Positions 45,260-52,869 of a stretch of DNA of 64,000 nucleotides are shown here, piece by piece. Origin of the DNA: JANQOH01 sp965242575 (GTDB taxonomy: Bacteria > Pseudomonadota > Alphaproteobacteria > UBA7887). Below the pieces are notes generated by a model. It was not told the DNA's origin. It saw only the letters and a list, made by a program, of their open reading frames with translations, and did not search any database. The translations under genes and the position numbers were made by a program. The DNA is taken from positions 1,364,001 to 1,428,000 of the forward strand of contig OZ251461.1 in the NCBI GenBank assembly GCA_965242575.1. The letters run 5' to 3'. Numbering within the stretch: the stretch's first letter is position 1; each line of letters starts with the position of its first letter.

Positions 45260-47409
45260 CCGCACTCGTCCGGCGCGCCGCCCTGGCGCTCGCCGCCGGG
45301 GCGGCGGCCGCCGCGCTCCCCGCATGGGCGGCGCGGGCGGCGATGGAGGACCCCCTCGCCGAGCGCCTCGCGCCCGAGGTCGTCGCCAGGGCGTTCCCCG
45401 GCGCCGACGGGGTGGGCGCGGTCGCCGGCGCGCCCCCCGTCGCCGAGGCGCTCCGGGGCGGCGCCGTCGCCGGCTACCTGTTTTCGACCTCCGACCTCGC
45501 CGACCCGGCGGGCTACAGCGGCGAACCCTTCGACATCGTCGCCGGGATCGACCTGGAGGGCCGGCTGACCGGAACCGCGCTGCTCGAACATTACGAGCCG
45601 ATGATCGGCCCGGAGCTCATCCCCGACGCGGCGATGCAGCGCTACCTCGACAACCTCGCCGGGTCGCGCGTCGACCGCCGCGTCCGCAAGGGCGGCGGGC
45701 GCGGCGTCGACGGCGTCTCCGGCGCCACCATCAGTTCGACGCTGATGACCGGCGCCGTCCTGCTCGCCGGGCGCAAGGCGGCGCGCCTCGCCGGCCTCGC
45801 CGGCGACGGCGGGGAGGGGCTCCGCCTCGACCTCGACCGCCACGAGGAGCGCGGCTGGAGCGGCCTCGTCGAATCCGGCGCCGTCGCGCGGCTGGCCGTC
45901 GCGCGCGCCGACGTCGCGCGCGCCCTCGGCGGCGCGGCGGCGGAGTCGGCGGCGGACTCCGGCGCGTTCGTCGAACTCCACGCCGCGCTGGCGACGCCGG
46001 CCGACGTGGGGCGCAACCTCTACGGCGCGCGCTGGCACAACCACCACCTGTCGCTCCTGCTGCCGGGCGACCATCTGCTCGCGCTCGCCGCGCGCGGCCC
46101 CTGGCCCGCGCTGCGCCGCGCCCGCGCCGCCGCCCGGGGCGCGACGCCGCTGCGCATCCTCCAGGACGGGCGCGCGATCCCCCTCGATCCGAGCGGGTTC
46201 CTCGACCGGACGGCGATCCGCGCGTCCGGGGCGCCGCGCTTCGCCGACCACGCGCTGTTCCGGATCGCCGCCGGAACGGGCTTCGACGCGCTGCGCCCGT
46301 GGGAGCTCGAGGCCGCCGTCGCGCCCTCCGATTTCGGAATCGAGGCCGCGCCCGGCGCGGAGCCCGCCCGCTTCGCGCTCCGTTACGAGGTCCCGCGCCG
46401 CCTGGTGACGGGCGGGGAGGCGGCGCTGGTCGCCGCCGGCCTGCTCGAGGCCCCGACCGTCCTGTTCGGCCTCCTGCGCGAGGACTCGCTCGCCGACTGG
46501 CAGCTCGTCTGGGTCGACCGCGCGCCCGACATCGCCCTTCTCGCCGCGCTGCTGCTGGCGTTGACCGCCCTCCTCGCATTGCAGGATTCGCTCGCGCGGC
46601 GGCGGCGGCTGCACCGGGCGCTGCGCACCGGCTTCCTCGCCGTCGTGCTGGTGTGGCTCGGCTGGACGCATGACGCGCAGCTCTCCATCCTCAACGTGCT
46701 GACCTGGGCGCAGGCGGCGCTGGGCGCGGTGGATTGGCGTGTGCTCCTGGTCGACCCGCTCACCCTGATCCTCTCAGCCTACGTCGCCCTCAGCCTGGTG
46801 TTGTGGGGGCGGGGCGTGTTCTGCGGCTGGCTGTGCCCGTTCGGCGCGTTGCAGGAACTGGCGAACCGCCTGGGCCGCCTGTTCCGCCTGCCGCAGCTCC
46901 GCGTGCCCGAGGCGGTCCACGAGAAACTGTGGTCGCTGAAATACGTCGCCGCCGCCGCCATCGCCGCGACGGCGGCATGGTCGATGGACGCCGCCGCCCA
47001 GGCGGCGGAGATCGAACCGTTCAAGACCGCCATCGTCGTCGTCTTCGACCGCGGCTGGCCCTACGTCGCCTGGGCGTTGGCGCTGCTCGCCGCCGGGCTC
47101 TTCGTGGAGCGCTTCTTCTGCCGCTTCCTGTGCCCGCTCGGCGGCGCGCTGGCGGTGCTCGGCAAGCTCCACGTGCTGCACTGGCTCAAGCGCCGGCCCG
47201 AATGCGGCGCCCCTTGCGCCGTGTGCCGGTCGTCCTGCCCCATCGGCGCCATCGCCGCCGACGGCGCGATCAACGAGAACGAGTGCCTGCAATGCCTCGA
47301 TTGCCAGGTCGACTATTACGACGCCGAGGTCTGCCCGCCGCTGGTCGCGCGGCGGCGGCGCCGGCGGCGGCTGGCCGACGAACCCTTCGCCGCCGCCCCA
47401 TCGCCGTAG
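45256..47409 (+). CDS. NosR/NirI-family FMN-binding, polyferredoxin membrane protein (second copy)
   Basis: About 717 residues, chosen to start at the GTG overlapping the VWA stop. It has a signal peptide, an FMN-binding region with the canonical flavin-attachment segment GVDGVSGATISSTLM, and a periplasmic part. Membrane helices carry GVFCGWLCPFGALQE and CRFLCPLGGALAVLG, and a ferredoxin domain has CGAPCAVCRSSCPIGAI and CLQCLDCQ. It is a clear paralogue of the protein at 3420 but keeps the usual flavinylation motif. No nitrous-oxide reductase genes are near. Its location just before the PQQ dehydrogenase suggests transmembrane electron delivery for periplasmic alcohol oxidation or its maturation; this is inference. 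Confidence 0.87.
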   Translation: MTALVRRAALALAAGAAAAALPAWAARAAMEDPLAERLAPEVVARAFPGADGVGAVAGAPPVAEALRGGAVAGYLFSTSDLADPAGYSGEPFDIVAGIDLEGRLTGTALLEHYEPMIGPELIPDAAMQRYLDNLAGSRVDRRVRKGGGRGVDGVSGATISSTLMTGAVLLAGRKAARLAGLAGDGGEGLRLDLDRHEERGWSGLVESGAVARLAVARADVARALGGAAAESAADSGAFVELHAALATPADVGRNLYGARWHNHHLSLLLPGDHLLALAARGPWPALRRARAAARGATPLRILQDGRAIPLDPSGFLDRTAIRASGAPRFADHALFRIAAGTGFDALRPWELEAAVAPSDFGIEAAPGAEPARFALRYEVPRRLVTGGEAALVAAGLLEAPTVLFGLLREDSLADWQLVWVDRAPDIALLAALLLALTALLALQDSLARRRRLHRALRTGFLAVVLVWLGWTHDAQLSILNVLTWAQAALGAVDWRVLLVDPLTLILSAYVALSLVLWGRGVFCGWLCPFGALQELANRLGRLFRLPQLRVPEAVHEKLWSLKYVAAAAIAATAAWSMDAAAQAAEIEPFKTAIVVVFDRGWPYVAWALALLAAGLFVERFFCRFLCPLGGALAVLGKLHVLHWLKRRPECGAPCAVCRSSCPIGAIAADGAINENECLQCLDCQVDYYDAEVCPPLVARRRRRRRLADEPFAAAPSP

Positions 47410-47411
47410 CC

Positions 47412-47858
47412 CTGGCCCTGGCCGCCGCGTTCGCCGGCCCGGCCCCCGCCGGCGACCGGGCGGCGGCGCGGGAGACGCTGGCCGCGGCGTTCCGAGCCGT
47501 GTCCTTCGTCCCCGATTGCGGGCGCACCGGCGGCGGCGTCGCGGTCGCCGAGCCGCCGGCGGCGGTGTTCTACTGCCCCCGCCGGGTGCGCGAGATCGAG
47601 CGCGCCGAGCCGGGCGCGGCGTTCTTCTTCTTCGTCCACGAGGTCGGCCACCTGGCGCTCGGCAGCGGCGACGAGCGCGCCGTCGATTGCTGGGCGGCGG
47701 GCCGTTTTCCGGCGATCTCCGGCGGCTACCGCCAGATCCGCGCCGCGATCCGCTTCGTCGCGGCGCACACGCGCGCGGATTCGCGCTACGGCGACGGGGC
47801 CGAGCGGGCGGCGCGGCTGCGCCGCTGTTATTTCCGCGCCGTCGCCGCCGACCCGTGA
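47412..47858 (+). CDS. Small exported protein with HExxH metallopeptidase-like motif
   Basis: About 149 residues. The frame contains a hydrophobic, Ala-rich signal-like start (IAVALALAAAFAGPAPAG), two Cys segments (VPDCGRTG, FYCPRRV) and FFFFVHEVGHLALGSGDERAVDCWA, an H-E-x-x-H zinc-site pattern with downstream acidic residues, ending CYFRAVAADP. The conserved look argues for a real protein. No ATG, GTG or TTG lies at a suitable place: CTG at 47412, two bases past the NosR stop, is the nearest candidate, although the basic n-region (RTLRRRP) lies just upstream. A non-standard start, coupling from the NosR frame, or a sequence error are possible. Confidence 0.55.
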   Translation: MALAAAFAGPAPAGDRAAARETLAAAFRAVSFVPDCGRTGGGVAVAEPPAAVFYCPRRVREIERAEPGAAFFFFVHEVGHLALGSGDERAVDCWAAGRFPAISGGYRQIRAAIRFVAAHTRADSRYGDGAERAARLRRCYFRAVAADP

Positions 47859-47901
47859 CGCGGTCCGGAATTTTCGCGCGGAAATTTTTCGCGGCGGGCG
47901 G

Positions 47902-47930
47902 TTGCAATCGCCCGGCGGGCGCATTATAGC
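47902..47930 (+). promoter_or_regulatory. Probable promoter of the PQQ dehydrogenase gene
   Basis: TTGCAA (47902-47907), 17-nt spacer, TATAGC (47925-47930). AT-rich DNA (GGAATTTTCG, GGAAATTTTTCG) lies upstream, exceptional for this region. The predicted leader would be about 120 nt. Confidence 0.55.
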
Positions 47931-48057
47931 CGCCCGCGGGGCCGATGGCGGGGCGGCGGAGCGGCCGTTCGCGCCGGTTTCGGACTCGCGGGGGCGCCGG
48001 TTCGGGGGACCGGCCGCGCGCCGTCTTCTGTTAATCGTCAGGGAGGCTCATCCGATC

Positions 48058-49788
48058 ATGACGAGACACCTACGGACCGGGGCGGCGGCTCTGGGCGCCG
48101 CGGCTTTGGCGTTCGGGTTCGGCTCCGCCGCGCAGGCGCAGGTCGACGAGCTCGGCGCCGCGCCGCAGCAGCCGAACTACGTGTCCGACGACATGCTGAT
48201 GAACGCGGACAAGGATCCGGCGAACTGGCTGCACTACGGGCGCGACTACGAGTCGACCCGCTACGCGCCGCAGTCGCAGATCAACCAGGGCAACGTGAAG
48301 GACCTGGTGCCCAAGTTCATCCTGTCCTTCGGCTCGCTCGACGGCCAGGACTCCGCGGCCATCGCGGTCGGCGGCACGCTCTACGTCACCTCGTCCTACA
48401 ACAAGGTCTGGTCGCTCTCCGGCACCACCGGCGTCGTCAACTGGAAGTACGAGCGCGAGCTCCCGGCGGACGTGTATCCGGAACTGTGCTGCGACGTGGT
48501 CAACCGCGGCGTCGCGCCGTATCGCGACAACGTCTATCTGGCGACCCTGGACGCGCATCTCGTCGCGCTCGACAACGCCACCGGCGAAGTCGTTTACGAC
48601 GTGCAGGTGGGCGACTACACCTACGCCGAGACCCTCACCATCATGCCGATGGCCCTCGACGGCAAGATCATCTTCGGCACCGCCGGCGCGGAATACGGCG
48701 TGCGCGGGTGGATCACGGCGCGCGACGCCGATGACGGCAGCGAGGTGTGGAAGACCTACACCATCCCCGCCCCCGGCGAGTTCGGCAACGACACCTGGGC
48801 CGGCGAGTCGTGGAAGTACGGCGGCGGCTCGGCCTGGATCACCGGCTCCTACGACAAGGAGGCCCACCTGCTGTTCTGGCCGGTCGGCAACCCCGGTCCC
48901 GACTTCGACCGCCACGTCCGCCTCGGCGACAACCTCTACTCCAACTCGACCCTGGTCCTCGACCCGGACGACGGCTCGATCGAGGGGTACTTCCAGTACA
49001 CGCCGAACGACCCCTACGACTACGACGGCGTGAACGAGGTCATCCTCGCCGACATCGACGGCAAGAAGGTCTGGCTGCACGGCGACCGCAACGGCTTCCT
49101 CTACTCGATCGACCGGATGACCCGGAAGTGCGTGTGGACGGCCAAGCTGAGCCGCGTCAACTGGACCCCGGGCTTCGACGAGAACTGCCGGCCGATCATG
49201 GCCTGGGAGGAGGGCGGCGACCCGGCGATGGACGTGGTGTACGACCGGCGCACGCCGGACATCGCGCCGTCGCTCGACGGCGGCAAGGAGTGGCACCCGA
49301 TGTCCTACTCCAAGCGCACCAACATGGTCTACGTGCCGACCTACAACTTCTCGATGGACCTCCAGGCCCAGAAGCAGGAGTGGAAGCGCGGCGAGTGGTA
49401 TCTCGGCGCCAAGGTCATCACCTTCAACAAGGGCAACGGCGCCGTCAAGGCGTACGACGCCTCGACCGGCGACCTGACGTGGATCCGTCCGCTCAGCACC
49501 CCGGCCACCAGCGGCACGCTGGCGACCGCGGGCGGCCTGGTGTTCTACGGCGATCCGGAGGGCTTCCTCCACGCCGTGCGCGACGACACCGGCGAGGAGC
49601 TGTGGGCCTTCAACACCGGCACCGGCGTCCACGGCAACCCGACCTCCTACACCGCCGGCGGCAGGCAGTACATCGCGGCCGTCGTCGGCGCGGGCGGCGG
49701 CGGCATCTGGCCGCTGTATTACGGCGAGTGGCTCAAGACCCATTCCAAGGGCGGCTCGCTCATCGTCTTCGGCCTGCACAACGGCTGA
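48058..49788 (+). CDS. PQQ-dependent methanol/ethanol-family dehydrogenase, lanthanide type (XoxF/ExaF-like)
   Basis: 576 residues with a signal peptide (ALAFGFGSAAQAQ), so periplasmic. The eight-bladed propeller features are present: adjacent cysteines in ELCCDVVNRG (vicinal disulfide at the cofactor), YTYAETLTIMP (metal-ligand Glu), and VGNPGPDFD (Asn). NDPYDYDGVNE contains the Asp-Tyr-Asp motif in which the second Asp marks lanthanide rather than calcium use in XoxF and ExaF/PedH enzymes. Segments such as IPAPGEFGNDTWAGESWK resemble ethanol-type members, so I do not choose between methanol and higher alcohols. GGAGG lies 12 nt before the ATG. A terminator sits before the next gene, followed by XoxJ-like and cytochrome c genes. 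Confidence 0.9.
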   Translation: MTRHLRTGAAALGAAALAFGFGSAAQAQVDELGAAPQQPNYVSDDMLMNADKDPANWLHYGRDYESTRYAPQSQINQGNVKDLVPKFILSFGSLDGQDSAAIAVGGTLYVTSSYNKVWSLSGTTGVVNWKYERELPADVYPELCCDVVNRGVAPYRDNVYLATLDAHLVALDNATGEVVYDVQVGDYTYAETLTIMPMALDGKIIFGTAGAEYGVRGWITARDADDGSEVWKTYTIPAPGEFGNDTWAGESWKYGGGSAWITGSYDKEAHLLFWPVGNPGPDFDRHVRLGDNLYSNSTLVLDPDDGSIEGYFQYTPNDPYDYDGVNEVILADIDGKKVWLHGDRNGFLYSIDRMTRKCVWTAKLSRVNWTPGFDENCRPIMAWEEGGDPAMDVVYDRRTPDIAPSLDGGKEWHPMSYSKRTNMVYVPTYNFSMDLQAQKQEWKRGEWYLGAKVITFNKGNGAVKAYDASTGDLTWIRPLSTPATSGTLATAGGLVFYGDPEGFLHAVRDDTGEELWAFNTGTGVHGNPTSYTAGGRQYIAAVVGAGGGGIWPLYYGEWLKTHSKGGSLIVFGLHNG

Positions 49789-49813
49789 CCGATCCGCCCT
49801 CGGGCGAACTTCG

Positions 49814-49846
49814 GGGGAAGGCGGCCGCGCGCCGCCTTCCCCTTTT
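49814..49846 (+). terminator. Rho-independent terminator after the PQQ dehydrogenase
   Basis: GGGGAAGGCGGC (49814-49825) pairs perfectly with GCCGCCTTCCCC (49831-49842) around a CGCGC loop, followed by TTTT. It should reduce transcription into the XoxJ-like and cytochrome genes relative to the dehydrogenase. Confidence 0.93.
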
Positions 49847-49870
49847 CTCCCCAACGAAAGGCATGGAACC

Positions 49871-50686
49871 GTGAGAATGCTTTCGGCCGCGTTCGCCGCG
49901 GCCCTGGCCGCCTGCGCCGCCGGCGCCGCGCAGGCCAACGCCGTCGACCGCTTCGCCCAGCGCGGCGTCCTGTCGGTGTGCCACGACCCGTTCATTTATC
50001 CCTATAGCTCGCAGAGCGTCCAGCCCCCCGGCTTCGACGTCGACATCGTCCGGCGCATCGCCGAGATGAACGGCGTCGAGCTCGAGCAGGTCTGGGTCGA
50101 CACGGGGACCCGCGGCGGCCTCGGGCGGGCGCTGCGCAACTCCATCGCCAGGGGCCAGTGCGCGGTCTTCACCGGCATCGCGCTGGACGACGACCAGATC
50201 CGCGAACTGGCGGAGAAGGACCTCGTCGCCAGCGCGCCCTACATGGGCGCGGGCTACCTCCTCGTCGCCCAGGGCGAGGCGGCGCAGGCGCGGTCCCTCG
50301 ACGACCTGAAGGACGTCAAGATCGGCGTCGCCATGGCCACCGCCGTCGACGGCTACCTGTTCAACAACGGCTACGAGCGCGGCCTGTTCCTCGGCAACCG
50401 CCGCGTCGCGCGCGGCATGGTCGAGGGCGAGGTCGACGCGGCGCTGATCTTCGTGACCTCGCTCGCCGCCGCCCGGCGCGAATATCCCGACCACGAGTTC
50501 ACCGTCATCGACGGCTTTTCCGCGCCGGCGGAGCTGGCGTGGAACATCGCCTTCGCGGTGCGCGGCGACGCGCCGGAGATTATCGACGTCGTCAATTCGA
50601 GCCTCGCCGAACTGATCGCCAGCGGCGAGATGGCGCGGATCGTCGAATCCTACGGCATCCCCTACATGCCGCCCATCGCCCAATGA
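49871..50686 (+). CDS. XoxJ/MxaJ-like periplasmic binding protein
   Basis: 271 residues. A signal peptide (LSAAFAAALAACAAGAAQA) precedes a family-3 binding-protein fold: RGVLSVCHDPFIYPYSSQSVQPPGFDVDIVRRIA, the usual start in quinoprotein-associated members, then DLVASAPYMGAGYLLVAQ and LKDVKIGVAMATAVDGYL. These proteins accompany PQQ methanol dehydrogenases and are thought to help activate the enzyme rather than import a solute. I use GTG 49871; ATG 49877 is possible. The stop overlaps the ATG of the cytochrome gene. Confidence 0.85.
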   Translation: MRMLSAAFAAALAACAAGAAQANAVDRFAQRGVLSVCHDPFIYPYSSQSVQPPGFDVDIVRRIAEMNGVELEQVWVDTGTRGGLGRALRNSIARGQCAVFTGIALDDDQIRELAEKDLVASAPYMGAGYLLVAQGEAAQARSLDDLKDVKIGVAMATAVDGYLFNNGYERGLFLGNRRVARGMVEGEVDAALIFVTSLAAARREYPDHEFTVIDGFSAPAELAWNIAFAVRGDAPEIIDVVNSSLAELIASGEMARIVESYGIPYMPPIAQ

Positions 50687-51129
50687 CCGCCGCCGGACGG
50701 AAAGGCCGCCCCGCCGCGGCTCCGCGCCTTCTCCTCCGGCTCGCGCCGGCCCTGGCGGTCGCGGGCGCCCTGCTTCTGGCGCATCCCGGCGGCGTGCGCG
50801 CCGCCGCCGAGGACCCGTGCGTCGACGATCTGGAGAACGAATACGCCGGCGACGCCGAGGCGGTCGCCTACGGCAAGCGCCGTTTCGGCCAGCGTTGCGC
50901 CTTTTGCCACGGCGGCGGCGGCCGCGGCGCCAAGGGGCCGTCGCTGATCGCCGGCAAGTTCAAGCGCGGCGCCTGCAACGCCGACATCGTCGAGAACATC
51001 GCCTCCGGCATCCCCGGCACCCAGATGGGCGCCTTCGGCGACAAGCTCGATTTCGACGAGATCATGAAGATCTTGGCCTACATGCGCGACGAGGAGTCCC
51101 GACTCCGCGCCGCCGGCGAGATCGACTAG
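50683..51129 (+). CDS. Periplasmic class I cytochrome c (XoxG-like electron acceptor)
   Basis: 148 residues with a signal peptide (LAPALAVAGALLLAHPGGVRA). A single heme-binding site, CAFCH, sits in FGQRCAFCHGGGGRGAKGPSL, and the likely distal Met is in GTQMGAFGDKLD, followed by the C-terminal helix EIMKILAYMRDEE. Position beside the PQQ dehydrogenase and XoxJ-like gene points to the specific electron acceptor of that enzyme. ATGA overlap couples it to the upstream gene. Confidence 0.87.
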   Translation: MTAAGRKGRPAAAPRLLLRLAPALAVAGALLLAHPGGVRAAAEDPCVDDLENEYAGDAEAVAYGKRRFGQRCAFCHGGGGRGAKGPSLIAGKFKRGACNADIVENIASGIPGTQMGAFGDKLDFDEIMKILAYMRDEESRLRAAGEID

Positions 51130-51218
51130 GCGGGCGCGGCGTTCCCGGCGCCGGCGCGCGCGCCGGCGGGACGGCGCGGTAGCGCGAACGCCGGTCCGGA
51201 ATCGCGTGGACGACCGAT

Positions 51219-51295
51219 ATGAAAATCCGGACGCTCTCCGCCGACCGCTACCGTAGCCTCCGCGACGTGCGAGCGGATCTCGGCGATCTGACCCT
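51219..51295 (+). pseudogene. 5-prime stub of an AAA-type ATPase gene cut by an IS
   Basis: The frame starting at ATG 51219 reads MKIRTLSADRYRSLRDVRAD then LGDLTL, the standard opening of RecF-like/OLD-type ATPases just before Walker A. It then runs straight into the end of the IS5-type element at 51296. The rest of the gene is not on the other side of the IS, so it was lost. Such ATPases often belong to defence or repair modules. Confidence 0.65.
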
Positions 51296-52507
51296 GAGAC
51301 CTCTGCACAAGGGCGGGTTTTCCGGGATTGGGTTGCGGCCCGCAGGGGTTGTTTTGGGATTCGGGCGCCGATTTGGCGTTGCGGGGGGGTCGATTCGATG
51401 GCCCGCCGGCCCGATTCGGTCCGATGTGTCGCCGTTCGGGCGCGTTTGCCCCGTGTTTATCCCTCGCTGGCGGGTTGGGCGAGGCCGTAGAGGCGCAGAA
51501 ACATGGCGCCCTTGCGGATGTTGAGCGCAATGGCGGCGAGGCCGTAGAAGGTCGTGTTCTTCGCCAAGCCCAGGAAGCGGGTCCGTCCGAGGCCGTAACA
51601 CCGCTTATAGACGGCGAACACGCGCTCCACCCCCGACCGCACGACCGCGATCTCATCGTTGCGCTCCTTGTCCGCTTCGCTCAACGGATGGCCGAGATGG
51701 CCCTTGCGTTGCACTTGGTCCGCAATCCCGAACCGCGCCAGTTTGTCCCGCGTCTCGCGCGAACTGTAGGCGGCGTCCGCATAGAACGCCGTCTCGTCGC
51801 CTAACAGCAACCTGTCGCGCTCCCGGCTGTCGTGGACGTTGCCCGGCGTCACCGTCTGGCGGTGGACGAACCCATCCTCATCGACCCCCGTGTGAACCGA
51901 GTAGCCATAGGCGCTCTTCATGCGGCCCCGGCTGTCCTGCTTCACATGAAGCCCCGCCTCCGGATCCCGAACCGCAGTCCCACCCTTCCGCTTGCCCCGC
52001 CCCGAACGCGCCGCCTCCACCGGCGTCGCGTCGACAATGTTAATCCGTCCCTCGGTCATCACGATGCGCTGCTCCTCCAGCTGGCGGTTCACTTCCCCCA
52101 GCAGCAACTCCCACAGGTCGTGCTTCACAAGGCGAGACCGGAACCGCCCCAACATCGTCGCGTCCGGAACCCCGCCGCCCAACTCAAGGCGGCAGAAACG
52201 CCGAAACAGCAGGTCACGATACAGGCACTGCGACAACCGGACGTCCGAAAGCCCATACCACACGCCGAGCAACAGCCCCCGGAACAGCGTCAGAAGCGGG
52301 TAACTCGGACGACCCGTCCGTGACCCGTAGATCGACGACAACAGTCGTGCGATCTCCGACCGGTCCAGAAGCGACTCCGCAGCATCGAGCGCGCGGAGCG
52401 CCGGATGATCCAGCGCCGCAGCCGATACGAACAACGCAGGCTGCGCACGAAACGGTTTCTGCATGAAGCCACCATACCATAACCACAACGGGTTATGCAG
52501 AGGTCTC
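51296..52507 (-). mobile_element. IS5-family insertion sequence
   Basis: The ends are perfect 12-bp inverted repeats: GAGACCTCTGCA (51296-51307) and TGCAGAGGTCTC (52496-52507). One transposase gene fills most of the 1212 bp. I see no clear target duplication at the two junctions, consistent with a deletion after insertion. Confidence 0.88.
51457..52464 (-). CDS. IS5-family DDE transposase
   Basis: About 335 residues from the ATG at 52464. The N-terminal DUF772-like part has YGSRTGRPSYPLLTLFRGLLLGVWYGLSDVRL and LGGGVPDATMLGRFRSRL. The DDE residues are in INIVDATPVEAA, FYADAAYSSRETRD and VRSGVERVFAVYKRCYGLGRTRF (Y-x(2)-R-Y-type signature). The reading frame is intact. An inverted remnant of a related gene begins at 52598. 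Confidence 0.93.
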   Translation of the reverse strand: MQKPFRAQPALFVSAAALDHPALRALDAAESLLDRSEIARLLSSIYGSRTGRPSYPLLTLFRGLLLGVWYGLSDVRLSQCLYRDLLFRRFCRLELGGGVPDATMLGRFRSRLVKHDLWELLLGEVNRQLEEQRIVMTEGRINIVDATPVEAARSGRGKRKGGTAVRDPEAGLHVKQDSRGRMKSAYGYSVHTGVDEDGFVHRQTVTPGNVHDSRERDRLLLGDETAFYADAAYSSRETRDKLARFGIADQVQRKGHLGHPLSEADKERNDEIAVVRSGVERVFAVYKRCYGLGRTRFLGLAKNTTFYGLAAIALNIRKGAMFLRLYGLAQPASEG

Positions 52508-52597
52508 ACCACAATATCTCGTGGCATAAAACCCCACCGCACACAATATCCCCAGATGAGTCAGTTCAAAATTGGTCTGGTATGATACGGTCGATCC
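52508..52597. other. Junction between intact IS and inverted IS remnant
   Basis: AT-richer DNA than its neighbours. The part from about 52575, TGGTATGATACGG..., resembles the bases preceding the start codon in the intact element, so it probably belongs to the remnant. Nothing else is recognisable. Confidence 0.4.
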
Positions 52598-52690
52598 ATG
52601 CAGAAACCGTTTCGGACGCAGCCTGCGTTATTCGTCCCGGCTGCGGAGCTGGATGGTCCGGCGCTGCGCGCGCTTTCAACGTCGCCGATC
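52598..52690 (+). pseudogene. 5-prime remnant of a second IS5-type transposase, opposite orientation
   Basis: The plus-strand frame from ATG 52598 reads MQKPFRTQPALFVPAAELDG then PALRAL, nearly identical to the first 26 residues of the intact transposase (MQKPFRAQPALFVSAAALDH...). It then diverges. This is a decayed, truncated copy of a related element facing away from the intact one. Confidence 0.8.
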
Positions 52691-52869
52691 GGCTTGCGTA
52701 AGCGGTGTCCAGCGCCCGAAACGCCGGCGAGACGGCGGCGGTTCAGGGACCGCAGGCCGCCGGGGAAGGCGCGATCTTCCAAAACGGGAATCGCCGCGGG
52801 CGGCTTGCGGGGCGGGAATCGAAGGCGCTATACCGCGCGGCGGGCGGCGGCGCGCGAGGGGGGCGGCCG
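52691..52869. other. Leader region of lysC
   Basis: No gene recognised between the IS remnant and lysC. An in-frame ATG at 52705 would extend lysC by 55 residues with no resemblance to the family, so I do not use it. Confidence 0.4.

Noticed and set aside
48058..49788. Calcium-type methanol dehydrogenase MxaF
   Set aside because: The Asp-Tyr-Asp motif and the absence of an MxaI small subunit gene argue against it.
48070..49995. 641-residue minus-strand frame opposite the PQQ dehydrogenase
   Set aside because: Val/Arg/Asp-rich antisense shadow of strongly biased codons, with no domain.
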